Origin: Spirochaetota bacterium
Lineage (GTDB): Bacteria > Spirochaetota > Spirochaetia > Treponematales > Treponemataceae
Reading direction: 5' to 3'
Assembly: GCA_023393015.1 (NCBI GenBank)
Contig: JAEWMY010000033.1
Location: 1 to 64,000, forward strand
DNA length: 64,000 bases
A program made the position numbers and the translations under genes. The notes beneath the pieces were generated by a model. That model was not told the origin of the DNA, ran no database searches, and saw only the letters and a program-made list of their open reading frames with translations. Positions 41,350 to 51,572 of the stretch are shown here, one piece after another (position 1 is the first letter of the stretch; each line of letters opens with the position of its first letter).

Positions 41350-43546
41350 TGCGAAAGGCGCCCTCTCCGGCCCTGCAGGCGAAAAACGTCGCCTCGAGGC
41401 CGGTCCGCGCGAGATAGCCCGCTCCGACGGTCTCGACGAAGGCCTTGACGGCGTCTTCCCTTACGATAGCGATGGCGCAGCCGCCGAAACCGGCGCCGGT
41501 CATCCGCGCGCCGACGCAGCCCTCGGCCGCGTTCGCCTCGTCGAAGAGGGCGTCCAGTTCGTCTCCGGTGACGTTATAGTCGTCGCGCAGGGACACGTGC
41601 GACTCCCTGAGAAGCCTCCCGAGCGCGGCGAGGTCTCCCTCCTCGAGCGCCGCGACCGCGGCGGAAACGCGCTCGTTTTCCGTGACGCAGTGGCGCACGC
41701 GGGAGAATATGACGGGATCGGATATCTCGCGCGAAACCGCGTCGAGGTCGGCGGAAGAGAGCTCGCAGAGCGCGGAGACGCCGCGCGTTTTACGCACGAC
41801 CTCAAGGCCCTTAACGCATTCCTCCCGCCGCTCGTTGTACTTCGAGTCCGCGAGCGCGCGTTTCTTGTTGGTATTCATGACGACGATGCGGTGGTTCCCG
41901 AGCTCGAGCGGGACGTATCGGTATTCGAGCGTGTCGGTGTCGAGGACGATCGCGCTGTCCTTCCTTCCCATCGCGACGGCGAACTGGTCCATGATCCCGC
42001 ACTTCACGTTCATGAACTCGTGCTCCGATCGCTGGCCGATTTTCGCGAGCTCGACGCGGTCGAGGCCGAAACCGTAGAGCTCGGAAAGCGCGTAGGCGAA
42101 GCCGACCTCGAGCGCGGCCGACGACGACACTCCGCCGCCCGCGGGGATCGTGCTGAACATGAGGAGGTCGAAGCCGGCATCGGGGCGGTGCCCGAGGCCG
42201 CGCAGTATCATCAGGATGCCGTTGAGGTAATTGGCGTAGTCGTCCTCCTTGCGGAAGGCGAAGTCGTCGGCGAGGTCGAAAGACCGTTCGCCGGGAAAGC
42301 GGAGATCGTTGTACACGACGCGGGTGTCGTTCCGCTTCCCGAACGCGAGGTAAAGGTACGAGTCGATGGCGGCGGGAAAGACGCGTCCGCCGTTGTAGTC
42401 TATGTGCTCGCCGATGATGTTGACGCGCGCGGGAGAGGCGAACAGCGCGACCGTACGCGCTTCGCCGCGTGCGCCGCGCGGGGCATCGTCCGGCGTCCCG
42501 TAGATCGCGTCGAACTCGCCGAGAAAGTCGCGGACGAACCGCTCCCGGTCATGCTCCGCGAGCCAGGCGAGTTTCGCCCGTCTCAGTTCCGCCGCCGAGG
42601 TTTCGACAGCGGCGACGTTCGCGGCGGCCCAGGCGCCCGACTCGGACGAGGCGTAGTATTTAATCAGCCGCTTCGCGCGGAGCGGCGTGTAGAACTCGAT
42701 GTGGAGATGATAGGAGGCGAGCGCGTCGTCCCACTCGGGGCTGTTCACCGGGTTCTGGTGAACCACCATCATGTAGGGAAAGGGCCGGTCGAACACGCGG
42801 TCGAAGGACCCGGTCACGACGCGCAGCGCCTCGGCGAGGCAGTCGCGCTCGGCGCCGGAAAGGTCGGCGAGGTAATTCCGGTGCGCCTTCGCGACGACGA
42901 AGACGCCGTAGGGATAATCGGTGAAAAACGGCACGTAGGCGACGAAGGAGTCGTTCTCGAAAACGATCCGGCGCGACAGCGGCTCACGTCCGGCGAAATC
43001 GCGCTCCTCGGCGTTCATCCGGCAAAGCAGGCATTCGCCCGTCGAGTCGGCGTGCTTGCGCGCGTTCGCGAGCTCCACCTCCGCCTTTTGCGGTATCCAG
43101 GAGAAGGCGTATATTTGCCCGTGCGGATGCGGCATCGTGACGCCGATTTCCTCGCCCTTGTTCTCGAAGGGCATGACGTACTTCGTCGTCGGTTCCTTCG
43201 CGAGCTCGACGCACCGTTCGGCCCAGAGGTCGACGAGCTTGCGCACGTGCGGGGTCGAAAGCTCGTGCAGGACATTCGAGTGGTCGCTCGAGTAGAGGAT
43301 CACCTCGCAGGCCCCGCGCGCCCTTTCCACGCGGTAGAAATCGGATCCGACGTCGTCGGGTTCGGGAGGGTTCGCGCTCAGCACGGGAAAGTCGTTGTCG
43401 TACTTGTACACGTCGTAGGCGTCTGGCACCTTGCCCGAGCCGGGGCAAAACGGGCACCAGTCCTTCGGCATCTGCGGACGGTTCTGTCGTTTCGCCGACA
43501 CCATCGTCCAGGTTCCCAGGAGCGGGTTGTATCGTAATTCAGCCAT
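41342..43546 (-). CDS. galTK: Bifunctional galactose-1-phosphate uridylyltransferase/galactokinase fusion
   Basis: A 734-residue fusion. Residues 1-350 are GalT: Zn ligands C31 and C34 in CPFCPG, the nucleophilic His pair in MPHPHGQ (H140, H142) and SYHLHIEFY (H280, H282). Residues ~365-734 are GalK: galactokinase signature ARVNIIGEHIDYNGG (373-387), the GHMP ATP loop GGGVSSSAALE and the C-terminal MTGAGFGGCA. One chain would phosphorylate galactose and convert it to UDP-galactose. ATG 43546 begins MAELRYNPLLG; the open frame extends further upstream only through overlap with the permease gene in another frame. It is the last gene of the lacI-araBAD-transporter operon. Confidence 0.93.
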   Translation of the reverse strand: MAELRYNPLLGTWTMVSAKRQNRPQMPKDWCPFCPGSGKVPDAYDVYKYDNDFPVLSANPPEPDDVGSDFYRVERARGACEVILYSSDHSNVLHELSTPHVRKLVDLWAERCVELAKEPTTKYVMPFENKGEEIGVTMPHPHGQIYAFSWIPQKAEVELANARKHADSTGECLLCRMNAEERDFAGREPLSRRIVFENDSFVAYVPFFTDYPYGVFVVAKAHRNYLADLSGAERDCLAEALRVVTGSFDRVFDRPFPYMMVVHQNPVNSPEWDDALASYHLHIEFYTPLRAKRLIKYYASSESGAWAAANVAAVETSAAELRRAKLAWLAEHDRERFVRDFLGEFDAIYGTPDDAPRGARGEARTVALFASPARVNIIGEHIDYNGGRVFPAAIDSYLYLAFGKRNDTRVVYNDLRFPGERSFDLADDFAFRKEDDYANYLNGILMILRGLGHRPDAGFDLLMFSTIPAGGGVSSSAALEVGFAYALSELYGFGLDRVELAKIGQRSEHEFMNVKCGIMDQFAVAMGRKDSAIVLDTDTLEYRYVPLELGNHRIVVMNTNKKRALADSKYNERREECVKGLEVVRKTRGVSALCELSSADLDAVSREISDPVIFSRVRHCVTENERVSAAVAALEEGDLAALGRLLRESHVSLRDDYNVTGDELDALFDEANAAEGCVGARMTGAGFGGCAIAIVREDAVKAFVETVGAGYLARTGLEATFFACRAGEGAFRII

Positions 43547-43608
43547 GCGTTCTCTCCCGTGCAGTCGGTCGCGCGTTTCGACACGCGCGCGTGCTTGCGG
43601 CACGCGTG

Positions 43609-44775
43609 CTATTTCTGTTTCGCCTTGGAATACAGGTCGAAGGCGACGGCCGCGAGGAGGACGAAACCCTTGATGGCCTGCTGCCAGTCGATGCCGATGC
43701 CCATGATCGACATTCCGTTGTTCAGGACTCCCATGAAAAGGCCGCCGACGATCGCGCCGATCACCGTTCCGATACCGCCGTTCGCCGAGGCGCCGCCGAC
43801 GTAGCACGCGGCGATCGCGTCGAGCTCGAAGTTCTGGCCGGCCTTCGGCGTCGCGACGTTGAGGCGCGCCGCGAAAACCATTCCCGCGAGCGCCGATATC
43901 ACGCCCATGTTCACGTAGATCCAGAACATGACGCGTTCCGTCTTGATTCCCGAAAGCTTCGCGGCCTTGGCGTTTCCGCCGAGGGCGTAGATGTGCCGAC
44001 CGGGCACGGTCTTCTGCGTCAGGAAATTGTACACGAGTATGAGCACGGCGAGCAACACGAGTATGTTCGGGATACCCTTGTAGGAGGCGAACACGATCGA
44101 GAACACGACGACGACGGCGACGAGGAACGCCAGCTTGAGGGCGAAGGCCCAGACGGGCAGGAGGTCGAAGCCGAAGCGCGCCATCTTGCGCCGCTTGTGG
44201 ATCTCGCTCGCGGCGATCAGCGCGGACGCGACGACGCCGACGACGACGGTGAGCGTATGCCAATCCCCGCCGAGAGGGTTCGGGATAAAGCCCGAGGAGA
44301 GCGACTGGAAGAGCTGGGGAAAAGGACCCTTCGACTGGCCCTGCAGGACGACAAGCGCGAGTCCGCGGAAGATGAGCATTCCCGCGAGCGTCACGATAAA
44401 CGCCGGAATCTTGATGTACGCGATCCAGTAACCCTGCCAGGCGCCGATTACGCCGCCGATAATCAGGGCGATGGCCATCGCGTATACCGACGGAATGCCG
44501 CGGTCGACCATGAGCGTCGCGGAGATCGCCCCGACGAAAGCGACGACCGAGCCGACCGAAAGGTCGATATTGCCCGTGAGTATGCAAAGGAGCATCCCGA
44601 TCGCCAGGATGAGGATGTAGCTGTTTTGCAGGATCAGGTTCGTCAGGTTTACGGGCCGCATCAAGACGCCGTTCGTCAGCGCCTGGAAAAGTATCATCGC
44701 GGCGCCGAGCGCCACCAGCATCCCGTACTGCCTGAAGTTCTTCTTCAAGAGCGAGAACGTCACTTGCTTGTTCAT
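43609..44775 (-). CDS. Sugar ABC transporter permease (GguB/XylH-like)
   Basis: A 388-residue polytopic protein of the ribose/xylose-type (BPD_transp_2) permease family with about 10-12 helices. LAIGMLLCILTGNIDLSVGSVVAFVG and GNAKAAKLSGIKTERV, the loop that contacts the ATPase, are typical; the ~390-residue length is that of XylH/GguB rather than the shorter RbsC. ATG 44775 has AGGTGG 5 nt upstream; a GTG 9 nt earlier is possible. It follows the ATPase gene after 10 nt and completes a monosaccharide importer probably for L-arabinose and galactose. Confidence 0.92.
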   Translation of the reverse strand: MNKQVTFSLLKKNFRQYGMLVALGAAMILFQALTNGVLMRPVNLTNLILQNSYILILAIGMLLCILTGNIDLSVGSVVAFVGAISATLMVDRGIPSVYAMAIALIIGGVIGAWQGYWIAYIKIPAFIVTLAGMLIFRGLALVVLQGQSKGPFPQLFQSLSSGFIPNPLGGDWHTLTVVVGVVASALIAASEIHKRRKMARFGFDLLPVWAFALKLAFLVAVVVVFSIVFASYKGIPNILVLLAVLILVYNFLTQKTVPGRHIYALGGNAKAAKLSGIKTERVMFWIYVNMGVISALAGMVFAARLNVATPKAGQNFELDAIAACYVGGASANGGIGTVIGAIVGGLFMGVLNNGMSIMGIGIDWQQAIKGFVLLAAVAFDLYSKAKQK

Positions 44776-44785
44776 CGTTACCACC

Positions 44786-46309
44786 TCATCGCTGTAATAT
44801 GTTGCGCATGATCTCTTCCTGCGTCGCCGTCGCGCCGTCCAGCTCCGCCGTGAGGCGACCTTCGCTCATCACGTATATCCTGTCGCTCATCCCGATCACT
44901 TCCGGCATCTCCGAGGAGATGAGCACGCACGCCATTCCCTTTGAAGCGAGCATGTTGATGATCGAGTAGATCTCGTATTTCGCGCCGACGTCTATTCCGC
45001 GCGTCGGCTCGTCGAGGATGAGAATCCTCGGCTCGGTGAAAATCCACTTCGCGAGCACGACCTTCTGCTGGTTTCCGCCCGACAGGTTTCCCGTCAGCTG
45101 GAGGATCGATGGCGTCTTGATGTTGAGCGCCGTCCGGTACTCCTCCGCCTCCTCGATCTCCGCGTGCTCGTCGACGACCCCCCGCTTCGACACGCGGGAA
45201 AGCTTCGCGAGCGTCGTGTTCCGCCTCACGTCGTCGATGAGAACGAGGCCGTATTGCTTGCGGTCCTCCGTGACGTACGCGAGCCCGTGGTCGATAGCCT
45301 TCGGTATGGAGTTGAGCTTCACTTCCTTCCCGTCGATGAGCGTCGCGCCCGTGATGTCGCGCCCGTAGCTCTTGCCGAAAAGGCTCATCGCGAGTTCGGT
45401 CCTTCCCGCGCCCATGAGCCCGACGAGACCGACGACCTCGCCCGCGCGCACGGTGAGGTTCACGCGGTCGATTACCGTCCGCTCGGCGCTTTCGGGGTGC
45501 TTCACCGTCCAGTCGCGCACTTCGAAGACGACCTTTCCCGGCTCGTGCGTCCGCTTCGGGAAGCGGTCGGTGATCTCGCGCCCGACCATCCCGCGGATAA
45601 TCCGCTCCTCCGAGACGCTCTCCGTCGCGACGTCGAGCGTCTCGATGACGCGGCCGTCGCGGATTATCGTTATCGCGTCGGCTACCTTCGCGACCTCGTT
45701 CAGTTTATGCGATATGAGCACGGAGGATATTCCGTGCCCCTTGAGTTCCAACAGGAGCGAAAGAAGCGTCTCGCTGTCTTTCTCGTTGAGCGCGGCGGTC
45801 GGCTCGTCGAGTATGAGGAGCTTGACGTCCTTGGCGAGCGCCTTCGCGATCTCGACGATCTGCTGTTTCCCCACGCCGAGCTGTCCCACGGGCGTGTTCG
45901 GGTTCTCTTCGAGACCGAGCTTCCGCATCAGCTTGAGGGCGTCCTCGCGCGTGCGGTCCCAGTCTATGACCTTGCACTTCGCCTTCTCGTTGCCGATGAA
46001 GACGTTTTCGGCGATCGACAGGTACGGGCTCAACGCCAGTTCCTGGTGGATGATGACGATGCCGTTTTTTTCGCTGTGTTTGATGTCCTTGAACTCGCAG
46101 ACGCGGCCCTCCACGAGGATGTCCCCGGTATAGGTGCCGTGCGGATAGATACCGCTCAGGACGTTCATGAGCGTCGACTTGCCCGCCCCGTTCTCGCCGA
46201 CGAGGGCGTGTATCTCGTTTTTCTTGACGGAGAGGCTTACCGAGTCGAGCGCCTTCACTCCCGGGAACGTTTTGGTTATCGATTTCATCTCGAGAAGCAT
46301 GTCTGACAT
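44786..46309 (-). CDS. Sugar ABC transporter ATP-binding protein (GguA/XylG-like)
   Basis: A 507-residue protein with two ABC domains in one chain, as in AraG, XylG and GguA. The first has Walker [10 protein letters not shown] and Walker [12 protein letters not shown]; the second has the degenerate [10 protein letters not shown]-loop, LSGGNQQKV signature and [12 protein letters not shown] 46309 is selected because GGAGG is 6 nt upstream; a GTG at 46315 would abut the Shine-Dalgarno. It lies between the binding protein and permease in the arabinose operon. Confidence 0.93.
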   Translation of the reverse strand: MSDMLLEMKSITKTFPGVKALDSVSLSVKKNEIHALVGENGAGKSTLMNVLSGIYPHGTYTGDILVEGRVCEFKDIKHSEKNGIVIIHQELALSPYLSIAENVFIGNEKAKCKVIDWDRTREDALKLMRKLGLEENPNTPVGQLGVGKQQIVEIAKALAKDVKLLILDEPTAALNEKDSETLLSLLLELKGHGISSVLISHKLNEVAKVADAITIIRDGRVIETLDVATESVSEERIIRGMVGREITDRFPKRTHEPGKVVFEVRDWTVKHPESAERTVIDRVNLTVRAGEVVGLVGLMGAGRTELAMSLFGKSYGRDITGATLIDGKEVKLNSIPKAIDHGLAYVTEDRKQYGLVLIDDVRRNTTLAKLSRVSKRGVVDEHAEIEEAEEYRTALNIKTPSILQLTGNLSGGNQQKVVLAKWIFTEPRILILDEPTRGIDVGAKYEIYSIINMLASKGMACVLISSEMPEVIGMSDRIYVMSEGRLTAELDGATATQEEIMRNILQR

Positions 46310-46345
46310 TCGCACCCTCCCTTAACGCGGCTGCAGCGGGAATTC

Positions 46346-46372
46346 CCGGGGGCCGACGGATGCCGCCCCCGG
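46346..46372 (-). other. Intercistronic hairpin after the binding-protein gene
   Basis: CCGGGGGC (46346-46353) pairs with GCCCCCGG (46365-46372). The 8-bp GC stem lies between the binding-protein stop and the ATPase start and is not followed by a U-run in the direction of transcription. Such hairpins usually stabilise the upstream mRNA and lower expression downstream, which suits the excess of binding protein required. Confidence 0.65.
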
Positions 46373-46389
46373 AAAAATCCCGTTTTTTT

Positions 46390-47457
46390 TTACTTAATCT
46401 GGTCCGCGGTGTAGTAGCCCGAATCGACCAGGGCCTGCGTCACGTTCTCCTTGGTCACGATCGTTGACTCGAGAAGGTAGGACGGAACGATCTTCACGCC
46501 GTTGTCGTAGGTCTTGGTGTCGTTGACGGCGGCCTGCTCTCCGGCGAGGAGGGCGGTAGCCATCTGGACGGCCTGCTTCGCGAGCGCGCGGGTATCCTTG
46601 AAGATCGTGGAATACTGCTCGCCCGCGAGGATCGACTTGACCGAGGGAAGCTCCGCGTCCTGTCCGGAGACGAACGGCATGGCGGTAGAGCCCTTACCGT
46701 AGCCGACGCCCTTGAGCGACGAGAGGATTCCGAGGCTGATGCCGTCGTACGGTGAAAGGACCGCGTCGATCTTCCGCTTCGTGTAGAAGGCGGAAAGGAG
46801 GTTGTCCATGCGGGCCTGCGCGGTGGCTCCGTCCCAGCGGAGGGTGGAGACCTTGTCCATGCCCGTCTGTCCGGAACCGACGACGACTTTCCCCGAGTCT
46901 ATGTACGGCTGGAGAACCGACATCGCGCCGTTGTAGAAGAAGTAGGCGTTGTTGTCGTCGGGAGATCCGCCGAAGAGCTCGATGTAGAACGGTCCCTTCG
47001 CGTTCTTGAGGTCGAGCGCCGACTCGAGGGTCGAGGCCTGCTGGATACCGACCTTGAAGTTGTCGAAGGTCACGTAGTAGCTGACGTACGGCGAGTTGCG
47101 GATGAGGCGGTCGTAGGCGATGACCGGAATCTTGGCGTCGTTCGCCTTCTCCAGCACCTTCGTCACGGACTCGCCGTCGATCGCGGCGATGACGAGCACG
47201 TCGACGCCCTTCGTGATCATGTTCTCGAGCTGGGCGATCTGGTTCTCGACCACGTCCTCGGCGAACTGCAGGTCGACCTTGAAGCCCAGTTTCTCGAACT
47301 CGGCCTTCATGTTGCCGCCGTCGGCGATCCAACGGGCGGACGATTTGGTCGGCATCGCGATGCCGATCGTTCCCTTGCCGGCGTCTTTCTTGGCGCATCC
47401 GCCAAGAAGAAGACCGATGGTGGCGAGCGCGACGATAGTCGCAAGCGCTTTTTTCAT
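46390..47457 (-). CDS. Sugar ABC transporter substrate-binding lipoprotein (ChvE/XylF-like)
   Basis: A 355-residue exported protein. The signal ends in the lipobox LLLGGC, so it is a lipoprotein. The mature part is a periplasmic-binding-protein type I fold: [50 protein letters not shown] and [14 protein letters not shown] are close in style to ChvE and XylF, which bind arabinose, galactose, glucose or xylose. AAGGAGG precedes the ATG. Its position just after araD and before ATPase and permease, with galTK behind, suggests arabinose/galactose as cargo. Confidence 0.92.
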   Translation of the reverse strand: MKKALATIVALATIGLLLGGCAKKDAGKGTIGIAMPTKSSARWIADGGNMKAEFEKLGFKVDLQFAEDVVENQIAQLENMITKGVDVLVIAAIDGESVTKVLEKANDAKIPVIAYDRLIRNSPYVSYYVTFDNFKVGIQQASTLESALDLKNAKGPFYIELFGGSPDDNNAYFFYNGAMSVLQPYIDSGKVVVGSGQTGMDKVSTLRWDGATAQARMDNLLSAFYTKRKIDAVLSPYDGISLGILSSLKGVGYGKGSTAMPFVSGQDAELPSVKSILAGEQYSTIFKDTRALAKQAVQMATALLAGEQAAVNDTKTYDNGVKIVPSYLLESTIVTKENVTQALVDSGYYTADQIK

Positions 47458-47605
47458 GTCCCTTTCCTCCTTCGAAATCGGACGGCGTCTGTCGTCCGGT
47501 ATGCGAGACGCGAGCCTCGCGGCCGCGTCGTTGCATGATGCGTGTTGCGCCGGGTGCATCCCGGCCGCCTGCCGGCCGTTCCGGCCGACGCGGTTCGCGG
47601 CGCGG
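47458..47605 (-). other. GC-rich spacer between araD and the binding-protein gene
   Basis: The 148-nt gap holds several GC-rich inverted repeats, for example CGGCC and GGCCG around 47573-47590. There is no clear promoter or U-run. It may act as a processing or stabilising structure between the catabolic and transport halves of the operon. Confidence 0.35.
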
Positions 47606-48349
47606 CTATTTGCCGGCCTGCCCGTAGTAGGCCCCGGGCCCGTGCTTCCGGAGATAGTGCTTGTCCACGATGTACCCCGGAAGCGGCTTCGCCCTCGGAT
47701 TGATTTGCAGGGTCAGCGTCGCCATGCGCGCTATCTCCTCGAGCACGACGCCGTTGTATACGGCCTTGGCCGCCGAAGATCCCCACGCGAACGGGCCGTG
47801 CCCGCCGACGAGCACCATCGGCACCTCGTCGGGATCGAGCGCGCCCGGCGCCTTGCCGAACGACGCGGCGATGAGCTTCCCCGTCTCCAGTTCGTAATCC
47901 CCGGCGACTCCCGCGCGCGAAAGATACGGCGTGCAGGGAACGGTCGTCTGCAGATGATCCGCGTGCGTCGTGCCGAAGAGCGGAATCGGCCGGCACGCCT
48001 GGGCCCAGGCGACCGCGTGGGTCGAGTGCGTGTGGATGACGCCCCGGATCGAGGCGCCGAGCGCGACGGCGAAGTCGCGGTAGATCACGAGGTGCGTCGG
48101 CGTGTCGGACGACGGTCTGAGGGCACCCTCGACAACGCGCCCGTCGAGATCGACGACCACCATCGACTCGCGCGAGAGCTCGTCGTAGGGAACGCCAGAC
48201 GGCTTGATCGCGAAGACGCCGAGCGCCGGATCGAACGCCGAGACGTTCCCCCAGGTATAGAGCGCCATTCCGCGCGCCGGAATTTCCATGTTTGCCGCCC
48301 GGGCCTCCTCGCGGAGCGCGTCGTAGGGCGAACGTTTCGACTTCGCCAT
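47606..48349 (-). CDS. araD: L-ribulose-5-phosphate 4-epimerase
   Basis: A 247-residue class-II aldolase-fold epimerase. The Zn-binding His pair is in [15 protein letters not shown] and a further His in TTHADHLQ, with GNVSAFD and SGVPYDEL for phosphate binding. It converts L-ribulose 5-phosphate to D-xylulose 5-phosphate. It overlaps the araA stop by one base (TGATG), so translation is coupled. Confidence 0.95.
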   Translation of the reverse strand: MAKSKRSPYDALREEARAANMEIPARGMALYTWGNVSAFDPALGVFAIKPSGVPYDELSRESMVVVDLDGRVVEGALRPSSDTPTHLVIYRDFAVALGASIRGVIHTHSTHAVAWAQACRPIPLFGTTHADHLQTTVPCTPYLSRAGVAGDYELETGKLIAASFGKAPGALDPDEVPMVLVGGHGPFAWGSSAAKAVYNGVVLEEIARMATLTLQINPRAKPLPGYIVDKHYLRKHGPGAYYGQAGK

Positions 48350-49848
48350 CAGGCCCTCCAGGCGGCCGCGTTCCACCTGAGTTCGTTCCTGAACGAGGGA
48401 ATTTTGGTGTCGCGGTCGATGACGACGAATTCGACGCCGACCATCTCGGCCCAGTCGCGCACCATGTCCGTCGAGACGACATTCGAGAAGGCGGTGTGGT
48501 GGCCGCCGCCCGCGAGTATCCACGCCTCGGCGGCCGTGCGGAGGTCGGGCGCGGGCTTCCAGAGGGCGCGCGCGACGGGGAGGCGCGGGAAGGGCTTCGG
48601 CGGCGTGACGACGTCGACCTCGTTGAGCACGCACCGGAAACGCGTGCCGAAATCGACGACGGCGGCGCAGATCGCGGGGCCGGCCTTCGCGGTGAACACG
48701 AGGCGCGCGGGATCGGCCTTGCCGCCGATGCCGAGGGCGTGCACCTCGACGGAGGGCTTCCCGTCGGCTATCGACGGGCATATCTCGAGCATGTGCGCCC
48801 CGAGGTTCATTCCGTTTTCGGGATCGAGATGGTAGGTGTAGTCTTCCATGAAGGAGTCGCCCCGACCAGAGCCGCCGAGTCCCGCCGACATGACCTTGAA
48901 AGTCCTGACCATGGCGGCCGTCTTCCAGTCGCCTTCCCCGGCGAAGCCGAAACCCGAGGCCATGAGGCTTTGACAGGCGAGACCGGGAAGCTGCTTGAGG
49001 CCGTGCAAGTCCTGGAAGTTCGTGGTGAAGGCGTTGACGTCGTTATCCGCGGCGAATTTCCTGAGGGCGACCTCGATTCTCGCCTGTTCGCGGATATGCT
49101 CGAGCGCGAAGGCCTTGTCCTTTCCCCAGGAGATCGAGTAGCTCGACTCGTACTCGGCGACCTTCGCGTCGACGTCCGACTCGTTCACCGCCGCCATCCG
49201 CTCGACGAGATCGCCGACGCCGTAGTAGGGAACCGACCAGCCGAGGCGCATCATCGCCTCGACCTTGTCGCCGTCGGTCACCGCGACCTCGCGCATGTTG
49301 TCGCCGAAACGCGCGATGCGGAGCTTCTTCCCGTCGGCGACGGCGATCGCGGCGCGCATCCAGGAGGATATCCGCGCGCGCGTGGAAACCTCGCCCCAGT
49401 GCCCGACGACCACCTTGCGGGGAACGTCCATCCGCGCGGTGATGAAGCCGAACTCTCGGTCGCCGTGCGCGGACTGGTTCAGGTTCATGAAGTCCATGTC
49501 GATCGTGTCGTAGGGTATGTCGCGGTTGAACTGCGTGTTGAACTGGAGGAGGGGCTTTCGGTACGAGGAGAGGCCGGCTATCCACATCTTCGCGGGGCTG
49601 AAGGTATGCATCCAGGCGATCACGCCGGCGCACCTCGGATCGGCGTTCGCCTGCTCGAGCGTCGCGCGGATAGAATCCGGCGTGAGGAGCGTCGGCTTCC
49701 AGACGACGGCGCAGGGCATGCCCTTGTCGGCGGCGAAGGCCTCCACGACCTTTTTCGAGTCCTCGGCGACTTGTCTGAGCGTTTCGTCGCCGTAGAGGTC
49801 CTGGCTTCCCGTGAGGAACCAGAATTCGTATTTTCCGAGATCGATCAT
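48349..49848 (-). CDS. araA: L-arabinose isomerase
   Basis: A 499-residue protein matching AraA over its full length (typical 500). The N-terminus YEFWFLTGSQDLYGDE, WMHTFSPAKMWI, and QFNTQFNRDIPYDTIDMDFMNLNQSAHGDRE are hallmark segments; the metal-site Glu and His residues lie in the C-terminal half (GEGDWKTAAMVR, and HMLEICPS). It converts L-arabinose to L-ribulose. It overlaps araB by 4 nt, in the order lacI-araB-araA-araD. Confidence 0.97.
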   Translation of the reverse strand: MIDLGKYEFWFLTGSQDLYGDETLRQVAEDSKKVVEAFAADKGMPCAVVWKPTLLTPDSIRATLEQANADPRCAGVIAWMHTFSPAKMWIAGLSSYRKPLLQFNTQFNRDIPYDTIDMDFMNLNQSAHGDREFGFITARMDVPRKVVVGHWGEVSTRARISSWMRAAIAVADGKKLRIARFGDNMREVAVTDGDKVEAMMRLGWSVPYYGVGDLVERMAAVNESDVDAKVAEYESSYSISWGKDKAFALEHIREQARIEVALRKFAADNDVNAFTTNFQDLHGLKQLPGLACQSLMASGFGFAGEGDWKTAAMVRTFKVMSAGLGGSGRGDSFMEDYTYHLDPENGMNLGAHMLEICPSIADGKPSVEVHALGIGGKADPARLVFTAKAGPAICAAVVDFGTRFRCVLNEVDVVTPPKPFPRLPVARALWKPAPDLRTAAEAWILAGGGHHTAFSNVVSTDMVRDWAEMVGVEFVVIDRDTKIPSFRNELRWNAAAWRA

Positions 49849-51572
49849 TTCGTTTCTCCTTCTATAAACGTGCCGAGCCTGCGATAGCGCTCGTACAGTC
49901 GGTCGTAGAGTGCCTTGCGCGCGGGGTCGGGTTTGTGTACCCGCTCTACTCCGGCGGAAAGGGCCTTTTGCGCGGCGAAGACGTCGGGATAGAGTCCCGC
50001 GGCGGTGGCCGCGAACACGGCGGCGCCGATCGCGCAGGACTGGTCGCCCGCGGTCACCTGGATGTCGCGGCCGGTGACGTCGGCGAGGATCTGCATCCCG
50101 AGCGCGCTCTTGCGGGCGACGCCGCCGATGGCCATGATCCGCTCGATGCGGATACCGCCCGACTCGAAGGCCTCGATGATCGCGCGCGCGCCGAAGGCGG
50201 TGGACTCGAGAAGGGCGCGCATCAAGGTCGGCGCGTCGGTGCCGAGGGTGAGACCGGAGATCGCGGCCGTCAGCTTCTGGTTCGCCCAGGGGGTGCGCCG
50301 TCCGTTGATCCAGTCAAGGGCGACGACGGAGGATTCTGTGGGCTCGATCGCCGCGGCGGCCTCTTCGAGCTCGCGCAACAGGCGCTTTTCGATTCCGGCC
50401 ACGTCGAGCCTGGAGGCGGAACTTTCCGCCGCGACGAGGGCCTTCACCGGCCACATGAGGAGGTTGCGGAACCAGGCGTAATAATCGCCGTAGGCGGACT
50501 GTCCCGCCTCGTAGCCGATCCAGTCCGCCACGACCGAGCCGTCGACCTGGCCGCAAATGCCGCCGACGAGTTTTTCTCCCGCGGGACCGGCCTTCGGTCC
50601 GATGATGACGTCGCACGTCGAAGTCCCGATGCTCTTGACGAGGGTTCCCGGGGCCGCGTCGCCGCCGACCGCGCCGATATGGGCGTCGTACGCGCCGACG
50701 CACACGATGACAGACGAAGGAAGGCCGAGCTTCGCGGCCCATTCGGCCGTAAGGGTGCCGCACGACACGTCGGTCGTCCAGGTTTCGCTCCCGAGCGAGT
50801 CGCGGATGTCCGAGAGCCTCGCGTCGAGCCGGTCGAAAAACTCGCGCGGGGGATAGCCGCCCCACTCGCGGTGCCACATGATCTTGTGCCCGGCGGAACA
50901 GCGTCCGCGCTTGATCCGAGCGGGGTCGGTCGTGCCGGTAAGGAGGGCCGGAATCCAGTCGCAGTGTTCTATTGCCGTGTACGTACACGCACTCACGCGG
51001 GAATTGCCTCGAAGGACGTGCAAGACCTTCGCCCAGAACCACTCGGAGGAATAGACCCCGCCCATGTACTTGGTAAAATCCGTCCCGCCCCAGGAACGCG
51101 ACAGGGCGTTGATCTCGTCGGCTTCGGCCACGGCGGTGTGGTCCTTCCAGAGGACGAACATCGCGTCGGGATCTTCGGCGAATTCGGGCAGGAGGGCGAG
51201 GGGCGTACCCGACTTGTCGGCGAGTACCGGAGTCGAGCCCGTCGTGTCGACGCAAATGGCCCGGACGCGCGAGGCCACCGAAGACGCGCCCGAGCCAGCC
51301 GATTCGGCCTCCCCTATCGCCCCGGTAACGGCGGCGACGAGACTTTCGACGTAGTCGAGCGGATGCTGACGGAAACGGTTTTCTCGGGGGTCGCAAAAGA
51401 GTCCCCGCTTCCATCGCGGGTAATACTCGACGCGCGAGCCCGCGACGCGGCCGTCCTTCGCGTCGAGGATGACGACGCGGACCGAATCCGAGCCGAAATC
51501 CGCGCCGAGAACGTAGTGCTCGCCGGGCGCGAAGCCTTTCGCGGCCGCGGCAGTTTCACCAGTGCTGGTCAT
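49845..51572 (-). CDS. araB: Ribulokinase
   Basis: A 575-residue FGGY-family kinase. The ATP/sugar core shows YVLGADFGSDSVRVVILDA at the N-terminus, CVDTTGSTPVLADKSG, and the C-terminal FGGY part with GGVARKSALGMQILADVTG. Long insertions typical of AraB-type ribulokinases (PRENRFRQHPLDYVES) distinguish it from xylulokinase. It phosphorylates L-ribulose. The gene overlaps the lacI stop by 4 nt. Confidence 0.96.
   Translation of the reverse strand: MTSTGETAAAAKGFAPGEHYVLGADFGSDSVRVVILDAKDGRVAGSRVEYYPRWKRGLFCDPRENRFRQHPLDYVESLVAAVTGAIGEAESAGSGASSVASRVRAICVDTTGSTPVLADKSGTPLALLPEFAEDPDAMFVLWKDHTAVAEADEINALSRSWGGTDFTKYMGGVYSSEWFWAKVLHVLRGNSRVSACTYTAIEHCDWIPALLTGTTDPARIKRGRCSAGHKIMWHREWGGYPPREFFDRLDARLSDIRDSLGSETWTTDVSCGTLTAEWAAKLGLPSSVIVCVGAYDAHIGAVGGDAAPGTLVKSIGTSTCDVIIGPKAGPAGEKLVGGICGQVDGSVVADWIGYEAGQSAYGDYYAWFRNLLMWPVKALVAAESSASRLDVAGIEKRLLRELEEAAAAIEPTESSVVALDWINGRRTPWANQKLTAAISGLTLGTDAPTLMRALLESTAFGARAIIEAFESGGIRIERIMAIGGVARKSALGMQILADVTGRDIQVTAGDQSCAIGAAVFAATAAGLYPDVFAAQKALSAGVERVHKPDPARKALYDRLYERYRRLGTFIEGETK

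Noticed and set aside
43547..44587. The galTK reading frame stays open for about 340 codons upstream of 43546.
   Set aside because: That stretch is the permease gene read in another frame; its translation is Arg-rich low-quality sequence, and GalT begins cleanly with MAELRYNPLLG at 43546.
47458..47559. Upstream in-frame start (47559) for the sugar-binding lipoprotein.
   Set aside because: It would put 34 polar residues before a normal lipoprotein signal; AAGGAGG precedes ATG 47457.
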